A stretch of DNA of 64,000 nt, taken from NCBI RefSeq assembly GCF_013623775.1, contig NZ_JABFAM010000005.1:1-64000 (forward strand), read 5' to 3'. This document shows, piece after piece, positions 43,665-52,642 of this stretch. The position numbers and the translations under genes are program-made. The notes under the pieces are model-generated. The model searched no databases. It was not told the origin of the DNA and saw nothing but the letters and a program-made list of their open reading frames with translations. Positions within the stretch are counted from its first letter, which is position 1. Every line of letters starts with the position of its first letter. Source of the DNA: Rufibacter sp. XAAS-G3-1. Its GTDB lineage: Bacteria; Bacteroidota; Bacteroidia; Cytophagales; Hymenobacteraceae.

Positions 43665-44639
43665 GTGGATATCTCACAATTCTCGGAACGCATAAACCAG
43701 ACATTGTCCACGCTCCAGTACGGGCAGACTCCAGACGAGCTGTACGCGCCTATTCGCTATATGATGGAACTGGGGGGGAAAAGGGTGCGTCCGCTGTTGA
43801 CTGTATTAGGGGCTTATCTTTTCCATGACGATGTGGAAAAGGCCATGATGCCCGCCATTGGCGTAGAGGTTTTCCACAACTTCACGCTCATGCATGATGA
43901 CATAATGGACAATGCCCCGCTCCGCCGAGGCCAGGCTACCGTGCACGAGAAATGGAATACCAGCACCGCTATCTTAAGCGGAGATGTGATGCTGGTGCGG
44001 GCGTATGAGTGCTTTTTAGGAATTGAGCCCCAAAAACTGCCTACCGCACTGAAGCTTTTCAGTACCTGTGCCGCCGAAGTCTGCGAAGGCCAGCAACTGG
44101 ACATGAACTTTGAGGCCCGGCAAGACGTGCAGATTCAGGAGTACCTGAACATGATTAAGTTGAAAACGGCGGTTCTGCTGGGCTTTAGTCTGGAACTGGG
44201 CGCGCTGTTGAACAACGCGGCCCCTGAAGATGCCAGACACCTCAAAGAGTTTGGGATTAACATGGGCATTGCCTTCCAGCTCCGCGATGATCTGTTGGAT
44301 GTGTACGGTGACCAGGCCAAATTTGGAAAACGCGTAGGCGGCGATATTGTCTCTGACAAGAAAACCTATCTGCTCCTGACCGCTCTGGAACGCTGCTCCG
44401 CCACCCAGCGAAAAGAACTGAGAAAGTGGCAGGGCCAGACCGCCAATGGGCAGGAAAGTGAGAAAGTGCAGGCGGTAAAAGCCATCTATGACGAATTAGA
44501 TATCCAGGGCACCACCCATAGCCAGATCAATCACTACTTCCAGAAAGCGCTGCATCATCTGAACGAGGTAAATGCCTTGAACAGTAAAAAAGAGCTGCTT
44601 CGGCAATTAGCCATCCAGTTAATTGAACGCGATAGTTAA
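43665..44639 (+). CDS. polyprenyl (octaprenyl-type) diphosphate synthase
   Basis: A 324-aa trans-prenyltransferase that chains isopentenyl units onto allylic diphosphates, probably for the menaquinone side chain. The first aspartate-rich motif L-M-H-D-D-I-M-D is at about 75-82 (Asp78, Asp79, Asp82) and the second, L-R-D-D-L-L-D, at about 207-213. G-G-K-R-V-R-P (about 38-44) binds diphosphate. The product length is not certain from sequence, but no bulky aromatic residue lies just before the first motif (A-I-G-V-E-V-F-H-N-F-T), which suits a medium or long chain. GTG start. A rhomboid gene follows about 170 bp later. Confidence 0.9.
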   Translation: MDISQFSERINQTLSTLQYGQTPDELYAPIRYMMELGGKRVRPLLTVLGAYLFHDDVEKAMMPAIGVEVFHNFTLMHDDIMDNAPLRRGQATVHEKWNTSTAILSGDVMLVRAYECFLGIEPQKLPTALKLFSTCAAEVCEGQQLDMNFEARQDVQIQEYLNMIKLKTAVLLGFSLELGALLNNAAPEDARHLKEFGINMGIAFQLRDDLLDVYGDQAKFGKRVGGDIVSDKKTYLLLTALERCSATQRKELRKWQGQTANGQESEKVQAVKAIYDELDIQGTTHSQINHYFQKALHHLNEVNALNSKKELLRQLAIQLIERDS

Positions 44640-44728
44640 AATCATCTATCCTTGAAAGGGGCAAGCCTGAAGAAAAAACAAACTTCCTCTTGAAAAACAA
44701 AGAGGTGTTTTCGGCGCTTTTACGTGAT

Positions 44729-44776
44729 TAAGAGTTGTTTTCAGGCTTATTTCTTTAAAATACCTCCAAAACGAGG
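44729..44776. repeat. small dispersed palindrome
   Basis: GTTGTTTTCAGGCT...TACCTCCAAAACGAGG between the prenyl synthase and rhomboid genes. Confidence 0.5.
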
Positions 44777-44807
44777 CATCCTTTATTCTTAAACCTACTT
44801 GACCATC

Positions 44808-45428
44808 ATGCCCATTAGCATCACTATCATCATTATTGCGGTTACCGTGCTTGTCTCTCTGTTCGCCTGGCGGAACCAGAACCTGATGGAGAACTGGGTG
44901 CATCACCCACAATCTGTGGCGCGCAACAATGAGTGGTGGCGCCTGCTGACCTCGGGCTTTCTGCACGCCGACTTCATGCACCTTTTCTTCAACATGTTCT
45001 CGCTGTACATTTTTGGGGGCGTGGTAGAGCAGCAGTTCATGGGGGCTTTCGGCTTTACCACCGGGGCTGCCTTCTACGTGTTGCTTTATCTGGTAGCCAT
45101 CATTGTATCAGACCTGCCTACTTTCTTCAAGCATAAAAATGACAGTAGGTATTATTCCTTAGGGGCATCGGGCGGGGTGGCGGCTATTATTTTCGCCAGT
45201 ATCTATTTCAATCCTCTCACAGAACTCATCATTTTCCCTATTCCAATTCCTATCAAAGGCTATATTTTTGGGGCGCTTTATCTTTTCTACTCTTATTACC
45301 TGAGCAAAAGAGGCAATGACGGCATTAACCACAGCGCGCACTTTTACGGGGCGGCCTTCGGGTTTGTGGTAAGTGTGATTCTGGTGCCGGGGCAAATCCA
45401 GAATTTTATCAGTGATATTATTGGGTAG
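44808..45428 (+). CDS. rhomboid-family intramembrane serine protease
   Basis: A 206-aa membrane protease with six or so transmembrane helices. The catalytic Ser121 sits in the canonical G-A-S-G-G (119-123) and the catalytic His178 in N-H-S-A-H-F-Y-G-A-A-F-G. The N-terminal signature W-W-R-L-L-T-S-G-F-L-H-A-D-F-M-H-L-F-F-N-M (about 43-63) supplies the H-x-x-x-N oxyanion region. I start at the ATG 44808, since a TTG nine bases earlier adds nothing. Substrates are unknown. Confidence 0.93.
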   Translation: MPISITIIIIAVTVLVSLFAWRNQNLMENWVHHPQSVARNNEWWRLLTSGFLHADFMHLFFNMFSLYIFGGVVEQQFMGAFGFTTGAAFYVLLYLVAIIVSDLPTFFKHKNDSRYYSLGASGGVAAIIFASIYFNPLTELIIFPIPIPIKGYIFGALYLFYSYYLSKRGNDGINHSAHFYGAAFGFVVSVILVPGQIQNFISDIIG

Positions 45429-45521
45429 CGTATATTGTATTTCCTGTAGAAGTTAAGCTTCGGCCTTTTCTTCTTTAAAAGCGTATACTGTTGTATAGCA
45501 GTATTTTTAAGGAGGCGGGGT

Positions 45522-46031
45522 ATGAAAGCAGGGTTGAATGATACAAAGTTATGGCTGGTGCTTTGCTTTTGCCTGTGTATACAGGCCAGCGGCAAAGCGC
45601 AGTCATTGACGGCCCAAGTGGCCGCAACTTCCAGAATTGCCCAGGTAAGTTTGGGCGAGGGTATTGCGCAGAAAGATCAATTGCTCTTAGACCTGGTAAC
45701 CAAAGCCGGACTGATGCCGGTGCTCTCTAACGGCGAAGAACATACTTTTTTTGCTCCGTCTGCCAAGGCCTTGGCGCAACACAAAAGCGATTCACCAGAA
45801 CAGCTAAGGGCATTTCTGGAGCAACACATTGTCAAAGGCAATTTCACTACCCATGATCTCCGTGACGGGGCAGATATAAAAGCAATCAGTGGGAACAACC
45901 TGCGCATCTGCCGGAAGAAAGGGTCTCTTCTGGTGAGCGGTGTGCGCTTACTTAAATCAGATCAGCTTTTTATGAATGGGGTTTGGCACCAACTGAACGG
46001 CGCCATCCCATCCAATGCTTCTTCCTTATAA
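45522..46031 (+). CDS. secreted fasciclin (FAS1) domain protein
   Basis: A 169-aa exported protein with an N-terminal signal (about 1-28, ending S-G-K-A-Q-S) and one FAS1 fold. H1-type motif T-F-F-A-P-S-A-K-A-L (about 74-83), L-R-A-F-L-E-Q-H-I-V-K-G-N-F-T (about 95-109), and the C-terminal D-Q-L-F-M-N-G-V-W-H-Q-L-N-G. Single FAS1 proteins act in adhesion or cell-surface interactions; the partner is unknown. A purine-rich AAGGAGGCGGGG lies just before the start, a stronger Shine-Dalgarno than most genes here have. Confidence 0.9.
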   Translation: MKAGLNDTKLWLVLCFCLCIQASGKAQSLTAQVAATSRIAQVSLGEGIAQKDQLLLDLVTKAGLMPVLSNGEEHTFFAPSAKALAQHKSDSPEQLRAFLEQHIVKGNFTTHDLRDGADIKAISGNNLRICRKKGSLLVSGVRLLKSDQLFMNGVWHQLNGAIPSNASSL

Positions 46032-46050
46032 TACCAGCGTATGTGAATGC

Positions 46051-46085
46051 AAAAAGGGTCTGCCTCTAGTGGCAGGCCCTTTTTG
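46051..46085 (+). terminator. Rho-independent terminator of the fasciclin gene
   Basis: Stem AAAAAGGGTCTGCC / GGCAGGCCCTTTTT with a 6-nt loop and T run. Confidence 0.85.
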
Positions 46086-46094
46086 TTTATAGTA

Positions 46095-46134
46095 GTGTTT
46101 TAGGCTTGTTTACTGAAGAACAGGCATAAAACAC
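46095..46134. repeat. small dispersed palindrome
   Basis: GTGTTTTAGGCTTGTTTACT / CAGGCATAAAACAC with near-perfect arms. Confidence 0.7.
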
Positions 46135-46328
46135 GTTTTCCTGACTTGAAACAAGCTCTAACTGAAAACACTATTGGTTTATTGCGGAACCTACCTGAAT
46201 CAGCCTTTCTCTCTGCACAACTTCTCTGGTGTAACAGCTTGCTTTTAGATACCTCAGATAAATTAAGGCTCAGATGCAACCCTGGGTGCTGTCTTCTCAT
46301 CTTTAGGATGAAACGTAATCCTACTGCT

Positions 46329-47057
46329 ATGAAAAAACTGAACATCTTCTCACTTCTGACGGTGTTAGCCCTGTTTGCTTCTCTGTCTTCGTTCCGGGCC
46401 GCTACCAATACCGCCATAGTAGAAGAGGAAACCCGCACCGTGGCTCCGTTCAAAAAAATAGGTCTGGCGTATCCGGCTAATGTGATCTTACGCAAGGGCG
46501 ACACCCAAAGCGTGAAAGTAGAAGGAGATGCAGAGCAACTAGACCAACTGATTACTGAAGTAGAAGACGGCAAACTCACCATCAAGAGAAAAAACCGCCA
46601 GTACAGCAATGACGGGTCTTCAAACAACAAGCGCGTGAATATTTACATCACCGTGCCGCAGGTAGAAGGCTTATCAGTGAGTGGTTCTGGGAAGATCAGA
46701 AGCGAAGATACGTTCAAAAGCAATTCTTTGGATCTGGCGGTAAGCGGGTCTGGTAATATTCAATTAACCGCTAACGCAGAAAATGTCACCAGCCGTATCT
46801 CGGGCTCGGGCAGCATTGAGCTGAAAGGCCAGGGCAAGCAAACCACCGTAGCCGTGAGCGGTTCGGGGGCCATGCGAGGCTATGACTTCACAACCAGCGA
46901 CGCGCAGGTAAGCATCAGCGGCTCCGGTTCCTGTGAGATAACCGCCACCAACCGGCTTAAGTCCTCCATCAGCGGCAGCGGCCGGGTTTTGTACGCGGGT
47001 TCTCCCAGCGTAGACAGTCGCGTGAGCGGCAGCGGTTCCGTTAAAAAACGCGGGTAA
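46329..47057 (+). CDS. GIN domain (DUF2807) secreted protein
   Basis: A 242-aa exported protein. The signal peptide M-K-K-L-N-I-F-S-L-L-T-V-L-A-L-F-A-S-L-S-S-F-R-A is followed by the head-GIN/DUF2807 fold, a right-handed beta-helix with repeating S-G-S-G and S-G-S-G-x-I turns (about 120-235) after the conserved F-K-K-I-G-L-A-Y-P-A-N-V-I-L-R-K-G block. It ends S-G-S-V-K-K-R-G. I start at ATG 46329; upstream in-frame ATGs (46308, 46146) would bury the signal peptide. Its function is unknown; it is widespread in Bacteroidota envelopes. Confidence 0.88.
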   Translation: MKKLNIFSLLTVLALFASLSSFRAATNTAIVEEETRTVAPFKKIGLAYPANVILRKGDTQSVKVEGDAEQLDQLITEVEDGKLTIKRKNRQYSNDGSSNNKRVNIYITVPQVEGLSVSGSGKIRSEDTFKSNSLDLAVSGSGNIQLTANAENVTSRISGSGSIELKGQGKQTTVAVSGSGAMRGYDFTTSDAQVSISGSGSCEITATNRLKSSISGSGRVLYAGSPSVDSRVSGSGSVKKRG

Positions 47058-47473
47058 CCTAAACTTCTATCCTAACTATTGCTCTGGGTTGCCTGGGAGG
47101 GGCGGTTTTAGCCGGTCCGTTTAGAGCGAATTCCCACAAAACGGCTATGAAACGCACTTCCCGGGCACATCCCTACCAGAGCCAAAGCCAAGTTAGCAAA
47201 AAGACACCCGACGGATTTCTCCAGGTCCTGGATCTGATGTTTGTAGAGAAACATGAAATCACGTCGCGGTTTCTTTTTGCTTCTGGTGAACCTATGTTTG
47301 AGGTTAAGAAGTGGTAAGCTAGTGCACTACTCTAAAATGGAGAAGAATCATTACAACTCTGTGAAGCATGTTTTTACTCAATTCTCCCTATTTAAGGCAG
47401 TATGCAAAAAGAGCCTTCCAAGTGGTTTCTTTGACCATTTGGAAGGCTCTTTAATGATTTCCTAGAAGAATTA
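47058..47473. other. non-coding gap with a weak palindrome and a terminator
   Basis: About 415 bp. A degenerate palindrome lies near 47105-47155 and the terminator of the minus-strand lipoprotein gene at 47406-47452. The frame at 47253-47465 has no support. Confidence 0.55.
47406..47452 (-). terminator. Rho-independent terminator of the small lipoprotein gene
   Basis: Stem AAAGAGCCTTCCAA / TTGGAAGGCTCTTT with a 17-nt loop and a T run on the minus strand. Confidence 0.8.
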
Positions 47474-47752
47474 TTACTTAGTAGTAGAACCGTTTGCTGG
47501 CTGTACAAACACCGATGGCTGTTTTGGCTGTGGTTTATAGATTGCTCCAGTGGCAAAATCTATGATACCTCCAGGCCAAAATAAAAGAATGTCAGCCACC
47601 AAAGCACCTGTACGAATTTGTCTTTGAGGCTGCCCAGGTGCTGGCTTTGTTCTTTGATATTCAGTCACAGGCCCACCGAATACAGTTGCACAACCGGAAA
47701 ATGAGCCAGCAAGCAGCAATAATGCTGCAATTTTAGTAAACGTTTTTTTCAT
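47474..47752 (-). CDS. small lipoprotein, unknown function
   Basis: A 92-aa prolipoprotein. The hydrophobic stretch L-L-L-L-A-G-S-F-S-G-C gives a clear lipobox (Cys21) followed by A-T-V-F-G-G-P-V-T-E-Y-Q. A second hydrophobic segment V-A-D-I-L-L-F-W-P-G-G-I-I-D-F-A-T-G-A-I-Y (about 52-72) resembles the glycine-rich motif of small YgdR/YgaP-like lipoproteins whose members often carry G-x-I-x-D-x-x-T-G. It is a single gene with its own terminator, downstream of the patatin gene on the same strand across an AT-rich 110-bp gap. Confidence 0.8.
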   Translation of the reverse strand: MKKTFTKIAALLLLAGSFSGCATVFGGPVTEYQRTKPAPGQPQRQIRTGALVADILLFWPGGIIDFATGAIYKPQPKQPSVFVQPANGSTTK

Positions 47753-47866
47753 GTAAACACTATTAAATGTAGTTAAAGATTTTATTATTTTTTTTACAAT
47801 AATAACTAAATATATAATTAAATCAATGGGCCAGATAATTTATTTTACAAATAATTAACTTTCATT

Positions 47867-50182
47867 TCACTGCAACGTGCGGCTCCTGAACAGCAGGAAA
47901 CCTACGTGCCCAAACACGCTCCACCGGTTCTCATCATTGTCATAATGGATAAAGTGTAAAGCGGCCGGGCCGATGGGCAATTGCATGATAATGCCCGTGC
48001 TGGCGGTAAGCCGGGGCCTGTCAAACCCATTGGCTCTCATGGCCTGCTGCATATTTCCTTCCTCCAACGGCCGGTGGATAAGGTGCATGAACGCTTCGGT
48101 ACGCCACTCAAATTTGGTGAATAGGTTTTGGGAGAAACGCAGGCCGGCGGCTCCGTAGCGGGCTGCCCGGTACGTGTCCAGAAACAGTGTACGGGAATCT
48201 GGCAGGGGAGAAAACGCCGGGGCCGAGGTGAGCGAAGACCGGTAGTTGGAGAACAGGCCCTGGGTACTCACCATGCCTTCAAAGAAGTACCCCCAACTGT
48301 TCTTGTCATTGTTGAAAGGATAATACCCCTCATAGGTAGCCGAGAATTGCAGCCACTTGTGGTCAGTAGTACGGTTGTCTGGCATTAGAGAGGTGGAACC
48401 GGGTTTATAGGCTTCTTCTCCCATCACGGCCCGTAAACCCAGCACTGCCCGGTGCCCTCTGGTAGAGTACATTTTCCGGTTCAAGGAGTTGCGTTCAAAG
48501 CGTACCGCCGCGGTGAGCCCTACAAAATCCGTTTCGTCCAGCACATCATCTGAGGAGACGTTTTCCACATTGGCGTACTCGTCTTCATTGGAGAAATACG
48601 CGCCTTCCAACACAAACCTACTCCTGAAATTATGGCTGAAGCCGGTTTGCAGTCCTACCTTGAAATCACGCTGACTCACCTGGGTACTGGCCGCGTCCCG
48701 ATCCAGGAATGTTTTAGTACCCTGGTAGTTAAGGCTGCTGTACATAACGGAGGGTTCTATATAGAAAGGAATTCGGCCAGGTATATTCACCCTGAAACCG
48801 AACTGCCCCGCCGAATAGAATCTACCCAGGTTGGCGTTGATGCCCACGGTGTACAACAAGCGGTTTAGATAGCGATACTCCAGGCCCACGTAGAGGTTAT
48901 CCACAGGACGGGTACTGAACACGGCACCTACCTCGGCGGTAGCGTTGTTGCTTTGTTGGGCGTCAATACTGAGCACGTAGCCCCGGGTGGTACTGTCAAA
49001 CTGAATACGGGGATAAATGCCCCTGAAAAAGTCATTCGCCGCCAGGCGGTAGTAGCCTTCCTCAATCTCATCAATGGTGTAGTGGTCTCCTTTGCGCAGA
49101 AAGAATTTGCTTACGTATGTATTCTGATTCTCTTTAAGGCCTTTCACCTGCACCCGGTCAAAACGCGGGGGAGGAGCCTGCTTCTGGAAGGCGTTTCGGC
49201 GTTGCGCCAGTTGCGCAGAGTCCACTTCGCGGGGAATGCGCTGTTTTAGGGTAGGTAGTTTAGCCTCGGCAGACTTTACGCCTATGTCAATGAGGTCTTT
49301 CACCTTGGCGAAATCAGTGGTGGCGAAGCCTTCCAAATCGGGCTGAATCAACACACCATTAGGGCCTAAAGCCAAGGTGTCGGCTACGTCAAAACTCAGG
49401 AAAATGAGGGAACTGCCCAGTAATTCATCGTCCTTGTCTGCGGGGTATTTCTTATAGGAAACATCGCCCACGTTCACGCCAATCATGATGTCTGGCTTGA
49501 ACTCTGAGCGCATCACATCGGTAGGGAAGTTGTTGAAAAGCCCGCCATCAAACAAATAACGGCCATCTGCCTGCCGGATGGGCCGGAACGCCAGCGGAAC
49601 CGCCATGGAATTACGAACCGCATCAGCTAACGAGCCTTTGCGTTGCACAATCTGCTGCCGGGTAAAGATTTCGGCGGTCAATGCCCGGAAAGGCACGAAG
49701 AGCTTGTTGAAATCATATTCAGCAATGGCTCCGCCCGCGGCCAGGGTAGAAGCCAGCGCGTAGTTGAGGTTCACATCACTGATGAGGCCACCGGTGGTCT
49801 GTACTTTGAGGGTAGATTTAAGGGTGAGCGGCAACCGCAAAGCCGCCGGAGAAGGGTCTAAGCTGAAGTAGTTGAACGCCCGGTCTTCCAGTTGCCTCCC
49901 AGAAACCCAGTACTGGAACTTGGGCGACAACACCAGGTCTTCAATGTCCTGCGGCGAAAAGCCCGCCGCGTACAGAGAGCCCACCACCGCGCCCATGCTG
50001 GTGCCCACAATGTAGTCTATGGGGATCTGGTTTTTCTCCAGCACCTTGAGCACGCCCACGTGCGCCAGCCCTTTGGCCCCGCCACCGCTCAAGACCAACC
50101 CAACCTTCTGCGCCGATGCATCCACGGAAATAAACGCCAGCAGAAGCACTACTACCCTTAAATGCTGTAAGAGTTTAAACAT
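47867..50182 (-). CDS. patatin-like phospholipase with C-terminal Omp85-type barrel
   Basis: A 771-aa exported protein. After a signal peptide (about 1-24) comes a patatin lipase domain: oxyanion hole S-G-G-G-A-K-G (32-38), nucleophile Ser62 in G-T-S-M-G, and the partner Asp212 in D-G-G-L-F-N-N-F-P. A POTRA-like segment (about 345-410, F-D-R-V-Q-V-K-G-L) links to a C-terminal 16-stranded surface-antigen/BamA-like barrel. This domain order is the type V-d/FplA-like autotransporter layout, so the lipase may be exposed or released at the surface. Its phospholipid substrate is not determined. Confidence 0.93.
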   Translation of the reverse strand: MFKLLQHLRVVVLLLAFISVDASAQKVGLVLSGGGAKGLAHVGVLKVLEKNQIPIDYIVGTSMGAVVGSLYAAGFSPQDIEDLVLSPKFQYWVSGRQLEDRAFNYFSLDPSPAALRLPLTLKSTLKVQTTGGLISDVNLNYALASTLAAGGAIAEYDFNKLFVPFRALTAEIFTRQQIVQRKGSLADAVRNSMAVPLAFRPIRQADGRYLFDGGLFNNFPTDVMRSEFKPDIMIGVNVGDVSYKKYPADKDDELLGSSLIFLSFDVADTLALGPNGVLIQPDLEGFATTDFAKVKDLIDIGVKSAEAKLPTLKQRIPREVDSAQLAQRRNAFQKQAPPPRFDRVQVKGLKENQNTYVSKFFLRKGDHYTIDEIEEGYYRLAANDFFRGIYPRIQFDSTTRGYVLSIDAQQSNNATAEVGAVFSTRPVDNLYVGLEYRYLNRLLYTVGINANLGRFYSAGQFGFRVNIPGRIPFYIEPSVMYSSLNYQGTKTFLDRDAASTQVSQRDFKVGLQTGFSHNFRSRFVLEGAYFSNEDEYANVENVSSDDVLDETDFVGLTAAVRFERNSLNRKMYSTRGHRAVLGLRAVMGEEAYKPGSTSLMPDNRTTDHKWLQFSATYEGYYPFNNDKNSWGYFFEGMVSTQGLFSNYRSSLTSAPAFSPLPDSRTLFLDTYRAARYGAAGLRFSQNLFTKFEWRTEAFMHLIHRPLEEGNMQQAMRANGFDRPRLTASTGIIMQLPIGPAALHFIHYDNDENRWSVFGHVGFLLFRSRTLQ

Positions 50183-50232
50183 ATAATCTATTCTGGAAAA
50201 TGATTTGGTAAAAGGCTGATAGGTTTGCTTTG

Positions 50233-50460
50233 TTATCCTTCTGGCAGAAGTAAGGGAAGTATTCTGGTTAACGCAGAAGGGTTGCTAACGTACTCTAAAA
50301 GCCGTAGGTAAAGCCAATTAGCTGCACTTACTACAAGCAGTAAGAAAAGGTTAGTAATATTAACGGGAAAAGAACCAGATGAGCTTTCCTTGTCCTGTAA
50401 AGCAGGGGCTCCGCACGCATTCTTTCTTGTGGCATGTTTCTCTTTACGATCTTTCTTCAA
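50233..50460 (-). CDS. possible small membrane protein
   Basis: A 75-aa frame with a very basic start (M-K-K-D-R-K-E-K-H-A-T-R-K) and one hydrophobic segment (about 37-52). No family is recognised and its codon use is not distinctive. It may be a real small membrane protein or chance. Confidence 0.25.
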   Translation of the reverse strand: MKKDRKEKHATRKNACGAPALQDKESSSGSFPVNITNLFLLLVVSAANWLYLRLLEYVSNPSALTRILPLLLPEG

Positions 50461-50494
50461 ATGCTAGTCCTAGCAAAAAACGGTAAACTAAAGC

Positions 50495-50545
50495 AGAACA
50501 CTCGCCAGAGGCGAGCGAGTGAAATCATTGCTTTTCTAGGACTAT
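50495..50545. repeat. hairpin repeat, second copy
   Basis: CACTCGCCAGAGGCGAGCGAGTG flanks omitted: the hairpin core is CACTCGCC...GGCGAGCGAGTG followed by AAATCATTGC. Its reverse complement matches 33601-33662. Confidence 0.55.
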
Positions 50546-50612
50546 CCTTCAAATCCTCGCGTTTCTGGCACCCTGGGGCAATATTCAGCCCAAAGGATAA
50601 CAAATTAAAGGC

Positions 50613-52037
50613 TTACTCTTCCTCCCGAAGCGGCACCAACCAGCGAGAGGAGGTATGCGGCCGCCACGGAACGGCCGCCAGGTTCACCGTAGAATCTACC
50701 AGCAGCTGAAAAGGGCGTTTGTTGAGGCTAACGTTGGTATGCGCAAACACCTTTACCTCTGCGTACCCAAGCTTTTGGTAGTGACGGGCCAGAAACTGGC
50801 TATATTGCCAGATCAGGTCGGGGCGGGTGGCCACGGTACTGGTTTGTTTGGGGGTAAGGTGTTTTTCGGGGTACTCCCAGAAGACTTTGCCATCGGCTAT
50901 TACCTTGTATTTCGCATATCCGCTTTTGGAGCGCAACATCATGTGCCAAGACATACGGTGGCCCTCTTCCGTCCAGTTGGTGTTCCCCGGAAACCACCAT
51001 TGCCGCATGGGCAGCGCCACCTGCAAGATGAAATGTAGGGCTAAGAGCGAAAACAGTAGTTTTTCTCCCGTGCGCAAAGCCGGGGCAGGAGCCTGGGGTA
51101 CTGCAAGGGGAGGTTTCCTGCGCAACAGCGTTCTTCTAATGGTTTCGGGCGGAAAAAAGAACACGCACAGCGCCAGCGCCAGATACGGGAAAATGCCAAT
51201 GTGGAACACCGCCGAGTTAAACCCATGGAAGAAAATAGCCAGCAGAAACGCCCACCTTCTGGTTCTGCGCCACAGCAGCAGCGGAACAATGAAGAGATCA
51301 AAGAAGATACCGCCGTACACCACCAGCTTCTGAAACCAGGCCTGCTGCAGGAGTTCTCCAATCAGATAAAAATGACGCTTCGCCGAAAACCAAATGCTGA
51401 CCGGAGTGCCCGCGAGCCAATCGGGGTTTAGCTTGGCAATGGCGGCGTAGGTATAGACAATCCCCATCTGGGCCACAAAGAGGAGCAGGCACCAACGCGG
51501 GCAGCTTAAAGACCGCAGAGCCGGGTTGCGTTTGGCATCAAGGGAGGCGTAGGCGTGCGCGGGCACCAGCAGCATCAGGAAACAGAGTACCAGCAGCAGG
51601 TAGTAGTGGTTGTTGTAGCTGGACTTCTGCATGAGGTACGCGCCCCACCACAAGAACGTAAAGGCGGTAATGCTGGCCCGGTAATGCCAGCCCACCATCA
51701 CCAGCAACCCCAGAAACGCCATGGCCCCGTAATAGAAATACATACCGTTGCCCGGCAACGGCCTCAGCCACTCAAACCCGATGAAGGGAAAGAACACGGT
51801 GGGGTCTATCATGTTCTTCTTCACCCAACCCGTGGCAATGGCCCCCGCCGTTTCCAGAAACAAGAGCAGCCCGAACCCCCACCGGAACACAACCAACGGC
51901 GCGTTGTCTACGGGCTGGCGCAGCCACGTCAAAAAAGAAGGTTTCACACCTAAAGCAGTAGGAACGGAGTGCATCTGGAAGAACATTGTAATCATCCGGT
52001 TCTCATTGTACGTACTTCTGAAAGAACGATTCAGCAA
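50613..52037 (-). CDS. HTTM-domain membrane protein (vitamin-K carboxylase-like)
   Basis: A 474-aa multi-pass membrane protein of the HTTM family, related to vitamin-K-dependent gamma-carboxylase. The opening R-Q-P-V-D-N-A-P-L-V-V-F-R-W-G-F-G (about 41-57) and the membrane core with Y-N-N-H-Y-Y-L, Y-T-Y-A-A-I-A-K-L-N-P-D-W-L and F-F-D-L-F-I-V-P-L-L-L-W are characteristic. A soluble C-terminal domain (about 360-474) follows. The first 28 residues may be over-long, since ATGs at about residues 15 and 22 are alternatives. The reaction of bacterial members is mostly unknown. Confidence 0.9.
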   Translation of the reverse strand: MLNRSFRSTYNENRMITMFFQMHSVPTALGVKPSFLTWLRQPVDNAPLVVFRWGFGLLLFLETAGAIATGWVKKNMIDPTVFFPFIGFEWLRPLPGNGMYFYYGAMAFLGLLVMVGWHYRASITAFTFLWWGAYLMQKSSYNNHYYLLLVLCFLMLLVPAHAYASLDAKRNPALRSLSCPRWCLLLFVAQMGIVYTYAAIAKLNPDWLAGTPVSIWFSAKRHFYLIGELLQQAWFQKLVVYGGIFFDLFIVPLLLWRRTRRWAFLLAIFFHGFNSAVFHIGIFPYLALALCVFFFPPETIRRTLLRRKPPLAVPQAPAPALRTGEKLLFSLLALHFILQVALPMRQWWFPGNTNWTEEGHRMSWHMMLRSKSGYAKYKVIADGKVFWEYPEKHLTPKQTSTVATRPDLIWQYSQFLARHYQKLGYAEVKVFAHTNVSLNKRPFQLLVDSTVNLAAVPWRPHTSSRWLVPLREEE

Positions 52038-52056
52038 AACTTCCAGCAGATTTGCT

Positions 52057-52064
52057 CAAATATA
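52057..52064 (-). promoter_or_regulatory. possible -7 promoter element of the HTTM gene
   Basis: Minus strand TATATTTG, 20 bp before the assigned start. The -33 TTG is not clear. Confidence 0.4.
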
Positions 52065-52101
52065 AAACAGGCCCGACAATTAATATTGTCAGGCCCGTTT
52101 T
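52064..52101 (-). terminator. Rho-independent terminator upstream of the HTTM gene
   Basis: Stem AAAACAGGCCCGACAAT / ATTGTCAGGCCCGTTTT (one mismatch) with a 3-nt loop. It would end minus-strand transcripts from the type IIG remnant. Confidence 0.75.
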
Positions 52102-52187
52102 TAAGGTGTTTTTAACGTGAACTCGGGAATTAAAGGGATACGATAATCCATTTTGTTTCCATTGTTTGCCTTTCTACTATGCTGTAC

Positions 52188-52352
52188 ACGCATTGCGTCC
52201 CCCTTTGAAGGGGGTAGGGGGATGCCAAAGGCGGAAGAGGGCGGAAATCCGCCTGTCCAATGGTACATCCTCCCCCTCTTGGAGCTTCCAAAATGCCGTA
52301 TTCAGCACGAGTAATCATCCCCCTACCCCCTTCAAAGGGGGACGGAATGCGT
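52188..52352. mobile_element. 165-bp TIR-bounded non-coding element
   Basis: 37-bp terminal inverted repeats (52188-52224 and 52316-52352, starting ACGCATTGCGTCCCCC) differ at a single base. The 90-bp interior holds GGCGGAAGAGGG and CCTCCCCCTCTTGG and no frame. A diverged copy lies at 9342-9487. Confidence 0.75.
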
Positions 52353-52471
52353 GAGAATTTCCGAGTTCACGTTGTTTTTACAAAAAGAAGCTATAAACGG
52401 GTGCTGGGTAGTTCATTGCTGTTCGGGATTTTTAATCCGAGAGAGCGTAGTTGCATTTTTATAATTTTCTC

Positions 52472-52639
52472 GTAGCGTCGTTACCCTGTAACGACGTGGT
52501 TCTATGAAACGACCATGTTTCAACCACACACAAGAACCGTTCTTTGCAACAGAAATCCTTTTTGCCCGGGAGAAAAGCCTTTTCGGCCGGAGACATTTCT
52601 GTTTCATGGAGACACGTCGTTACAGGGTAACGACGCTAC
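52472..52639. mobile_element. 168-bp TIR-bounded non-coding element
   Basis: Perfect 27-bp terminal inverted repeats (52472-52498 and 52613-52639) begin GTAGCGTCGTTACCCTGTAA. A diverged relative lies at 535-605. No transposase is encoded. Confidence 0.75.
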
Positions 52640-52642
52640 AGA

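Larger units (their letters stand above)
50183..50612. other. gap upstream of the patatin gene
   Basis: About 430 bp. It holds a possible 75-aa minus-strand frame and, at 50495-50545, a GC-rich hairpin block matching 33601-33662 in reverse. Confidence 0.5.

Noticed and set aside
46146-46328. Upstream start for the GIN-domain protein
   Set aside because: It would place 61 residues before an obvious signal peptide.
52166-52475. Short frames in the 52.2-52.5 kb gap
   Set aside because: They lie within the TIR element and carry no recognisable domain.
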